Assembly (NCBI GenBank): GCA_016934695.1
Contig: JAFGSH010000185.1
Location: 1-5,647, forward strand
Direction of reading: 5' to 3'
Length of the DNA: 5,647 bases
From: Deltaproteobacteria bacterium
Lineage (GTDB): Bacteria; Desulfobacterota; Syntrophia; Syntrophales; UBA2210
The notes beneath the pieces were generated by a model that saw only the letters and a program-made list of their open reading frames with translations, was not told where the DNA came from and did not search any database. Both the position numbers and the translations under genes were made by a program. Of the stretch, positions 1 through 5,270 are shown piece by piece. Positions within the stretch are counted from its first letter, which is position 1. Every line of letters begins with the position of its first letter.

Positions 1-47
1 AATACATGGCGGCGATCGGAGATTTCCTCACACGGACATCCGGCTGA

Positions 48-1076
48 TCACCCATCCGGAGGAGAGAATCCGATCTCCCGTGCAAAGGAAAACTGCCGTT
101 GCCAGGGGACATGCGGGTGGGTACGGATGATGATCTCCTCACCCAGGTGCCGGAGTGAAGCCCGATCAACGGCCACCGGGTGGTAGCCGCCGATGAATCC
201 GTGATCGGGGGCAATGATCTCGGCCTTCCCCGGGAGGCAGTCGCAGTCGGCGCTGATCCTGACGAGGGCATTGATGAGAATCGTTTTTTCCGCGATACGT
301 CGCCACACCGCCGCCGCGGTCTCCACCAGTTTTTCCTGGAATACACGTGGGTCGCCCGAGAAGGATATATCCAGCGCCATCACGGGGCACAGGCCGATGC
401 ACTGGGCGCAGCCGATGCACCGCTCCAGGTCGTACGTGGGGAATGCATCCCCTGATATCCGCGCAGCCCCGGTGGGACAGATATCGACACAGACGCCGCA
501 TCTGGTGCATCGCTCTTCGATAAGAGACGGAGAGGCGTCCGCGTGCATCCGCTGCTTCTGAGCACGTGACGCGAATCCCATGGAGAGGTTCTTGATCGCG
601 CCGCCGAACCCCGAGCCCAGATGCCCCTTGAAGTGCGAGAAGATGACAAATCCTGCCGCCTTCTCTATGATCGATCCCGTCTGCACGGTGGAAAAGTGCC
701 GCAGGTCGCAGGGGATGTCCGTCACCTCGTCTCCGTCGAGGCCGTCCCCGATCACGACCTCACAGCCCAGGAATTGCTCGGTGTAGCCGTGCCCCGCTGC
801 CGTATCGAGGGAATCTTTCCCGTTGCGGCGCCCGCCGGAATAGAGGACCGTCGTGTCGAAGACGAAGGGGCATACTCCCTGCTCCTGGAGCCATCTGACG
901 ATCTGGCGCGCGTACACCGGCGGGAGATAGCTTTCATTCCCCCGTTCCCCCCAGTGAAGCTTGATCCCGACCGAATCACCCGCACGAAAGGGGTGGTGCA
1001 TCTGCGCGAGAAGATTTTTCAGGGCGGCCACGGCCTCCTGCTCACCCCCCGATGTTCCGGAAAAGAAAATATTCAT
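48..1076 (-). CDS. DUF362 domain-containing 4Fe-4S binding protein
   Basis: This is a complete 342-residue protein. The N-terminal part (about 1-175) resembles the DUF362 fold, with a conserved-looking GIKLHWGERGN stretch near 37-47 and the SHFKGHLGSGFGGAIKNLSMG segment near 147-167. Two ferredoxin-type CxxCxxCxxxCP motifs follow: C190/C193/C196/C200 and C220/C223/C226/C230, predicted to bind two [4Fe-4S] clusters. A late DCDC pair (C278, C280) is followed by a PVAVD motif (300-304), both typical of DUF362 proteins. No signal peptide or membrane segment is visible, so it is probably cytoplasmic. The family is widespread in anaerobes and its reaction is not established; electron transfer or a redox-linked role is inference. 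ATG 1076 is the first in-frame start, because TAG lies five codons upstream. There is no Shine-Dalgarno on this strand; the upstream bases are CATCCTCCT. The gene diverges from the GTPase pair. Confidence 0.93.
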   Translation of the reverse strand: MNIFFSGTSGGEQEAVAALKNLLAQMHHPFRAGDSVGIKLHWGERGNESYLPPVYARQIVRWLQEQGVCPFVFDTTVLYSGGRRNGKDSLDTAAGHGYTEQFLGCEVVIGDGLDGDEVTDIPCDLRHFSTVQTGSIIEKAAGFVIFSHFKGHLGSGFGGAIKNLSMGFASRAQKQRMHADASPSLIEERCTRCGVCVDICPTGAARISGDAFPTYDLERCIGCAQCIGLCPVMALDISFSGDPRVFQEKLVETAAAVWRRIAEKTILINALVRISADCDCLPGKAEIIAPDHGFIGGYHPVAVDRASLRHLGEEIIIRTHPHVPWQRQFSFAREIGFSPPDG

Positions 1077-1159
1077 AGGAGGATGGTACTACAAATGAAA
1101 CCCCGAAGGAAATGGAGAATCGCACACGCCGCACCTCCGCACTTCCATCAATAATGCCG

Positions 1160-1188
1160 TTGATGTTTTCCACCCCTTCTGGTACAGT
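1160..1188 (+). promoter_or_regulatory. candidate sigma70-type promoter for the GTPase pair
   Basis: TTGATG (1160-1165, 4 of 6 matches to the -35 consensus) is followed after exactly 17 nt by TACAGT (1183-1188, 4 of 6 matches to the -10 consensus). The -10 is preceded by TGG, which fits an extended -10. Transcription would begin near 1195 and leave a leader of about 50 nt before the start codon chosen at 1247. Both hexamers are imperfect, so this is a candidate based on spacing and position only. Confidence 0.35.
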
Positions 1189-1193
1189 ACCAG
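1179..1193. repeat. perfect 15-nt palindrome, possible operator
   Basis: CTGGTACAGTACCAG is a perfect inverted repeat with 7-nt arms around a central A. It lies between the divergent DUF362 and GTPase genes and covers the candidate -10 at 1183-1188, which is where a repressor would block RNA polymerase. An isolated half-site, TGGTAC, occurs at 1084-1089 near the start of the DUF362 gene. The arms could also form a hairpin in RNA, but a 1-nt loop is sterically impossible without opening the stem, so a protein-binding site is the better reading. No regulator gene is in the window. Confidence 0.45.
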
Positions 1194-1246
1194 CGAAGGA
1201 TAACCACCCAAGAATATTTGACATACGGGGCATTGGCGGGTTGGGA

Positions 1247-2944
1247 ATGGACATGGTTACGTTGAATCCATACGACGGACTTCTGGAAAAAGTTAATATC
1301 CCGGGCCTGACCACCGAGACACAGGCATTTTATGATCTCAGGGATAATCTGTCCAAGGATCTTGCCGTTCTACGCTACAAGGAGCAACAGCCCCTCGCCT
1401 GGGTGGTGTTCGTCGGGGGAACGGGAACGGGTAAATCGACGCTCTTCAACTCGCTGTGCGGCGCTCAGATCAGCCGGGTCGGGGTGGAACGGCCTACAAC
1501 AGATGTCCCGGTCGTATACATCCACGCCACCCATGCGCCGGATGAAACCTTTCCCTTCTCGGACGTGCCGATACGAGGAGAACGAGACGAACCCGGGAAC
1601 CACAACACAGGGAAACACCTGATTGTCTCCCCCCATACCCGGGATGACATCTCCCATCTTGCGCTGGTCGACACCCCCGATCTTGACAGCCTCGACCTCG
1701 CGAATCGCCGGATCACCGAAGACCTGTATCGCCTGGCCGACCTGATCGTCTTCGTGACCAGCCAGGAAAAATACGCGGACGAGATCCCCTCACGGATGCT
1801 CAGCCGCGTGGCACGGGAGGGGAAGCCCTGTCTCTTTCTCTTCAATAAGGCCGACCCCGACACCACGCGTGACGAAGTGGTCGCGTTCTTCCGGAAGCGG
1901 GAGATGGCACTCGACGATAAACGTGTGTGGCTGATACCCTATACCACGGCACCGTCCCCGCAGCGTCTCGCCGAAGAGGATTCCTTTGTCCGTTTCACCG
2001 ACCGCTTTTATGAGATCGTCCGGGAAGGAAACATCCATGATTTCCTCGCGGATCAGAGACAGCTTCGGATCGAGCAGCTCAGGTCCTCTCTCGAGTCTTT
2101 CCGTGCCCTCCTGGAACGGGAGAAGACCGCCGGCGACCGATGGCTGTTCCAGCTCGACGCCCTCTTCGAGGAGCAGGGACGTGCCCTCTTCCATCAGTTT
2201 GAAACCCATTTCAAACAGGACAATCAGGGGCATATCCAGCGGGAAATCGGCAAGATCTACAGTCGCTATGACATCCTTTCGAAGCCGCGGCACTATATCA
2301 AAGAGATCGTCCTTACCCCTCTCACGCTCCTCGGGCTCCGTGACCGGGATGGGGCCCCCATGCATAAAAAAGATCTGGAAGAGATACGGAAACAGACGGA
2401 TGTCACACCGATCCTTTCGGCCATCAGCGCGGTAAACCGCCGTGTCCTTGAAGACCTGCACCCGGACGATCAGGGATCTCCCTTCGCCGCGGCCCTTCAG
2501 CAGGATGCGCTTGTCCTCTCCGACAGCGAGATCCGGGCTCACATCGAACGGTTGCAGGAGGGCCTGATGGCATGGATCGAACAGAAGTTCCGTGATCTGG
2601 CCAAAGGAATCCCCAAATATAAAGAGGTGGGGATCTATTCCACCGCTATCATATGGGGGGGCTTGATCCTGTCCTTCGAAATCGTCATCGGCGGCGGCAT
2701 CGGGGTTATCGAAGCGGCACTGGATTCGTTTCTGGCACCTCTGGTGACGAAGGGGTCCGTCAGCCTCTTCGCATACCACGAGATCCAGGGTATCGCCCGG
2801 GAACTGGATGCAAAGTACCGGGAGGGGATTCAGGAAATCCTCAAGGCGCAGAAGGAGCGGTATGTGTCCTGTATGGAGCCCTTTCTGATAGGGGAGGAGA
2901 CCATCACGGGCTTGGAAGACCTGAAGGCAGAGTGGGAGCAGTAG
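1247..2944 (+). CDS. Dynamin-like / YfjP-like membrane GTPase, first of a tandem pair
   Basis: This 565-residue protein begins with a short helical lead (1-50) and a GTPase domain. G1 is GGTGTGKST (57-65, K63), the switch I threonine is in RPTTD (82-86), G3 is DTPD (142-145) instead of the usual DxPG, and G4 is NKAD (200-203). No clear G5 SAK-type motif is seen; the matching place reads WLIPYTTA (228-235). A helical, charged region (about 265-350) follows, and then one long hydrophobic stretch (about 465-500, glycine-rich in the middle) that could be a membrane hairpin or paddle. The stop is 3 nt before the next GTPase gene. The reading frame stays open up to ATG 1112 and ATG 1154, but the extra N-terminal residues look non-coding. 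ATG 1247 or 1253 fits better, with G-rich sequence (GGCGGG, GGGA) upstream. The predicted role is GTP-driven membrane remodelling; the cargo or process is unknown. Confidence 0.85.
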   Translation: MDMVTLNPYDGLLEKVNIPGLTTETQAFYDLRDNLSKDLAVLRYKEQQPLAWVVFVGGTGTGKSTLFNSLCGAQISRVGVERPTTDVPVVYIHATHAPDETFPFSDVPIRGERDEPGNHNTGKHLIVSPHTRDDISHLALVDTPDLDSLDLANRRITEDLYRLADLIVFVTSQEKYADEIPSRMLSRVAREGKPCLFLFNKADPDTTRDEVVAFFRKREMALDDKRVWLIPYTTAPSPQRLAEEDSFVRFTDRFYEIVREGNIHDFLADQRQLRIEQLRSSLESFRALLEREKTAGDRWLFQLDALFEEQGRALFHQFETHFKQDNQGHIQREIGKIYSRYDILSKPRHYIKEIVLTPLTLLGLRDRDGAPMHKKDLEEIRKQTDVTPILSAISAVNRRVLEDLHPDDQGSPFAAALQQDALVLSDSEIRAHIERLQEGLMAWIEQKFRDLAKGIPKYKEVGIYSTAIIWGGLILSFEIVIGGGIGVIEAALDSFLAPLVTKGSVSLFAYHEIQGIARELDAKYREGIQEILKAQKERYVSCMEPFLIGEETITGLEDLKAEWEQ

Positions 2945-2947
2945 GGA

Positions 2948-4675
2948 ATGAAAACTTTCAGTACGCGGCTGCGCGACAGTATCCGTGATGCCCGGGACTT
3001 TGCCGGAAAGGCGGATTTCGTCACCCTTTCACCGGACGAGCGGGAGCTGGCCGTCCGGGAGGCCCAACAGCTCCTCGACAAGCTCGACGCCGCGGCACAA
3101 CGGTACCTGGTAGTCGGGTTACTGGGGGGAACAGGTGTCGGCAAATCAACCCTGATGAATGCCCTCGCCGGAGCCCCCATCTCATCCGCGAGCCACCGCA
3201 GACCGCATACCGACGCGATCCTGCTTTACCGCCACGCAGATGCTCCCCTTCCCTTCGACCCCGCTCCCGAGATCACCTGGAAGGAATTCATCCATACCGG
3301 AGATGCCGTACGGGAGATCATCCTGTGCGACCTCCCCGACTACGACAGCCTCCTCTCGGAGCACCGGCAGCAGGTCCTCGGATTTGTGGAGCATATCGAC
3401 ATCCTCGTCTGGCTGACATCGCCCGAAAAATATGCCGACGGGAGTTTCTATGAATTCCTCTCCCTGGTGCCGAAATCCCGACACAATTTCTATTTTGTCG
3501 TCAACAAGATCGATCTTCTCTTCGACGGCGCGAGCACGGAGGAAGGATATGAAAAGATGCGGCGGATTCACGCGGATTTCCAGGGGCATCTGCGGAGGGT
3601 CGATATCGCTACGCCGACCATCTACCTCCTCTCCGCGGCGGAGGTCTGCGCGGAATCGGCCATCTCCCCCTGGAACCAGTTTCCCGTCCTCCGCCAGGAG
3701 ATCTTCCGCCAGAGGGACGAGAAGGAGATACAGAGTATCAAGACCGCGAATCTGGATACGGAATACACCCGCTACCTCGCGCTCTTTGCGAACGAATTGG
3801 CACACCTTGAAACGATGCATGATATCCTGACCGGGACGATACGGCAGATCGAAGAAGGAAATGACGAAGATCGGACATTTATTCAGGAGACGGTCCATGC
3901 CGTCATGGATGGGAGCGTCCGGGCCGAGATCCGCTCGCAGATAGAGAACATTTCCGCTCTGACAGGACCTGGCTACGGCGTGGCGGCGCTTCTGCAGCAC
4001 TGGAAGTACCGGGGGGGACAAAGCCGGAACGAGGACGGAAAATCCACGACATTCGGTCTCGCCGTGGAGAGAACGGTCCGGGTACTGCAGAGGCGGATCG
4101 AGCACATCACCAACGGCATCGTCAGCGGGATCATGAGACGAGGGGCACACCGAGCGATGATCGGGCAGGTGGAGGAGGTGCTCCAACAGCAACAACAAAA
4201 GGAAACGCTCCCGGAAACGCTCGGGCGGACGGTCAGCGGCCGGATTGACTCAGCGCACCGGGATCGACACCGCCTGTTTCGCACAGGCCAGTATGCCGTC
4301 TACTTCTTTCTCCTGATCACGCTCATTGCCGCTCTGGCCGGGAAGGAGGCATGGCAGGACTTCTATGCACATCCGACAGCGGCGTCTCTCATGAATTTCG
4401 CCTTTACCGCCTTCTACACCCTGTTCAGCCCCGGCGGCCTGGCCGCGCTGGGGAGCTACACCCTTATCAATCTATTTTTCGGCCTCTGGTTTTACCGTCG
4501 ATACCGCGCCCTGAGGGAAAGAAAAATGGACGCGATCATCAACTCCTTCGTCAAAGACGTGGGAATCCTGTGGCAGGAAACGCTTGACCGGATCACCGCC
4601 GCGCTGAAAGAATACGACCGCACCCTGGGGCTCAAGGCACGTTCACTGAAGGGACTGAAACCCGATCCAAAATAA
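2948..4675 (+). CDS. Dynamin-like / YfjP-like membrane GTPase, second of a tandem pair
   Basis: This 575-residue protein is a diverged relative of the preceding gene's product. G1 is GGTGVGKST (60-68, K66), the switch I threonine is T88 in RPHTD (85-89), G3 is DLPD (128-131), G4 is NKID (186-189), and a G5-like SAAE lies at 229-232. A TSPEKYAD block (157-164) matches TSQEKYAD (171-178) in the first protein. A long helical region (about 255-440) includes a run of five glutamines (413-417). The C-terminal part has hydrophobic segments near 448-464, 481-493 and 497-516, followed by a basic stretch (YRRYRALRERK), so it is probably an integral membrane protein with a short cytoplasmic tail. ATG 2948 follows the previous stop by 3 nt, with GGGAG (2934-2938) as a ribosome-binding site inside the upstream gene, which favours coupled translation. 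Co-function with the first GTPase is inferred from pairing and known tandem bacterial dynamins. Confidence 0.87.
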   Translation: MKTFSTRLRDSIRDARDFAGKADFVTLSPDERELAVREAQQLLDKLDAAAQRYLVVGLLGGTGVGKSTLMNALAGAPISSASHRRPHTDAILLYRHADAPLPFDPAPEITWKEFIHTGDAVREIILCDLPDYDSLLSEHRQQVLGFVEHIDILVWLTSPEKYADGSFYEFLSLVPKSRHNFYFVVNKIDLLFDGASTEEGYEKMRRIHADFQGHLRRVDIATPTIYLLSAAEVCAESAISPWNQFPVLRQEIFRQRDEKEIQSIKTANLDTEYTRYLALFANELAHLETMHDILTGTIRQIEEGNDEDRTFIQETVHAVMDGSVRAEIRSQIENISALTGPGYGVAALLQHWKYRGGQSRNEDGKSTTFGLAVERTVRVLQRRIEHITNGIVSGIMRRGAHRAMIGQVEEVLQQQQQKETLPETLGRTVSGRIDSAHRDRHRLFRTGQYAVYFFLLITLIAALAGKEAWQDFYAHPTAASLMNFAFTAFYTLFSPGGLAALGSYTLINLFFGLWFYRRYRALRERKMDAIINSFVKDVGILWQETLDRITAALKEYDRTLGLKARSLKGLKPDPK

Positions 4676-4698
4676 GAGACCATGCTCGGAAGGGTCTC
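4676..4698 (+). terminator. weak hairpin just after the GTPase operon
   Basis: GAGACC (4676-4681) and GGTCTC (4693-4698) can pair over an 11-nt loop, starting directly after the stop codon of the second GTPase gene. No T-run follows, so it is at best a weak or factor-dependent 3' end signal. Confidence 0.22.
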
Positions 4699-4752
4699 CG
4701 GAGCTGCATTCATAAAATTTGCTCTCCCCGCCTAAATCCGTTATTGACAAAT

Positions 4753-4780
4753 TTCATCGAACGTGATTCATTGAACATGG
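4753..4780. repeat. tandem 14-nt direct repeat, possible activator site
   Basis: TTCATCGAACGTGA (4753-4766) is followed without a gap by TTCATTGAACATGG (4767-4780), with 11 of 14 positions identical. Each unit contains TTC-N3-GAA, a short dyad. The array ends directly at a TATAAA box. Adjacent direct repeats placed over the -35 region resemble sites for response regulators or other activators that recruit polymerase where a -35 is missing. A TTGACA lies at 4744-4749 but is 31 nt from TATAAA, too far to serve as its -35. Confidence 0.42.
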
Positions 4781-4786
4781 TATAAA
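4781..4786 (+). promoter_or_regulatory. candidate -10 (TATAAA) for the leader and TIGR04076-nitrilase operon
   Basis: TATAAA matches the -10 consensus at 5 of 6 positions and lies in the only A/T-rich part of this intergenic region. At 17-nt spacing the -35 position reads CGAACG, a poor match, so the promoter would need the repeats upstream or another factor. In an archaeal host the same box could act as a TATA element with a start about 25 nt downstream. A run of seven G follows it at 4788-4794. Confidence 0.35.
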
Positions 4787-4813
4787 TGGGGGGGTTTCAA
4801 AAGGAGCGGAAGG

Positions 4814-4846
4814 GTGAGAAATCACGCACAAAGCCCTGCCTCTTAA
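4814..4846 (+). other. possible 10-codon leader peptide
   Basis: AAGGAG (4801-4806) sits 7 nt before GTG 4814, which opens a 10-codon frame (MRNHAQSPAS) ending at TAA 4844-4846. The last codons run through the 5' arm of the 17-bp hairpin, and the stop codon is the first triplet of its loop. A translating ribosome would therefore cover the 5' arm, as in attenuator leaders. No repeated amino acid codon points to a ligand. It could be chance, since the frame is very short. Confidence 0.22.
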
Positions 4847-4867
4847 GACGAGAGGCGGGGCTTTGTG
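4827..4867 (+). terminator. 17-bp hairpin, intrinsic-terminator-like or attenuator
   Basis: The arms at 4827-4843 and 4851-4867 form 17 consecutive pairs with a single T-G wobble, around the 7-nt loop TAAGACG. The core, AAAGCCC paired with a G-rich arm ending GGGGCTTT, is the usual shape of rho-independent terminators. However, only TTT follows the stem before GCAG, so the U-tract is short. It lies between the candidate promoter at 4781 and the gene at 4969, so it is either an attenuator of the downstream operon or the 3' end of a short RNA. It is too far (about 150 nt) from the GTPase stop to be its obvious terminator, though that is possible. Confidence 0.6.
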
Positions 4868-4955
4868 TTTGCAGTGTAAGGAAGGATCGTCGGTTCAACT
4901 GATTATGCGTAGCAGGGAGAGACCATGATCTGCCGGGCTCGATACTACTGAAAAA

Positions 4956-4960
4956 AGGGG
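4956..4960 (+). promoter_or_regulatory. ribosome-binding site deciding the TIGR04076 start
   Basis: AGGGG at the end of an A-rich run is 8 nt before ATG 4969. The alternative in-frame GTG at 4960 overlaps this site and would leave no room for ribosome binding, so ATG 4969 is preferred. Confidence 0.6.
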
Positions 4961-4968
4961 TGTCTCTA

Positions 4969-5247
4969 ATGGCGCAAGATCCGGAAATAGGGCATAAAGT
5001 TGTGGCGACGGTTACGGGTGTGAAAGGTGAATGCAGTGCCGGCCATCGGGTCGGGGAGACCTTCGAGATCAGTTGTCATAGTCCAGGCGGGTTATGCGGA
5101 TTTTTCTATCACGACATCTTCCCCAGTCTGTCCACCTTCCAATTCGGCGGGAACCTCCCCTGGTGGGAGGGGGACACAATCGAACTGCAATGCCCCGACA
5201 GCCATAACCTCGTCACCCTCAAGCTGGAGAGATCCGAGCGGGGATAA
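4969..5247 (+). CDS. TIGR04076 family protein
   Basis: This is a complete 92-residue cytoplasmic-looking protein without a signal peptide or membrane segment. Family hallmarks are visible in order: a VVATVTGVKGECSAGHRVGE opening with C22 and H26 (11-30), the PGGLCGFFYHDIFP block with C43 and H48 (39-52), the FQFGGNLPWW block (57-66), and a CPD near the C-terminus (C75). The length is usual for the family. TIGR04076 proteins are small and uncharacterised; the conserved Cys and His residues allow metal or cofactor binding, but that is inference. The gene is preceded by a 293-nt regulatory-looking region and followed after 23 nt by a nitrilase gene on the same strand, which suggests co-expression and perhaps a role connected to nitrile or amide chemistry. 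Confidence 0.88.
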   Translation: MAQDPEIGHKVVATVTGVKGECSAGHRVGETFEISCHSPGGLCGFFYHDIFPSLSTFQFGGNLPWWEGDTIELQCPDSHNLVTLKLERSERG

Positions 5248-5270
5248 CAACCAACCACAGGAAAACCGCT

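Noticed and set aside
1..47. A gene end or start at the left edge
   Set aside because: Only short frames fit here, and none shows codon pattern or motif evidence in 47 nt.
621..1154. 177-residue plus-strand open frame over the DUF362 gene
   Set aside because: It is opposite a gene with two intact 4Fe-4S motifs. Only its last 19 codons, outside that gene, were considered as a possible leader.
1212..1223. TTGACA at 1218-1223 as a -35 for the first GTPase
   Set aside because: At 16-18 nt spacing no -10-like hexamer is found, and the implied transcript would start inside or beyond the start codon.
1790..2779. 329-residue open frame on the minus strand opposite the first GTPase
   Set aside because: It lies wholly antisense to a gene with clear GTPase motifs, has no recognisable domain, and is explained by third-position GC bias in the real gene.
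3182..4198. 338-residue open frame on the minus strand opposite the second GTPase
   Set aside because: It is antisense to the G domain and helical region of a well-supported gene and shows no family features; its length comes from codon composition.
4827..4867. c-di-GMP (GEMM) or other known riboswitch
   Set aside because: CACGCACA just before the stem recalls GEMM-I, but the expected GGGCAAACC and CGCAAAGCC segments are absent and a single long stem explains the region.
4786..4902. 38-codon frame from ATG 4786
   Set aside because: It has no ribosome-binding site, starts inside the TATAAA box region, runs straight through the hairpin and encodes a Arg/Lys-rich chain without family features.
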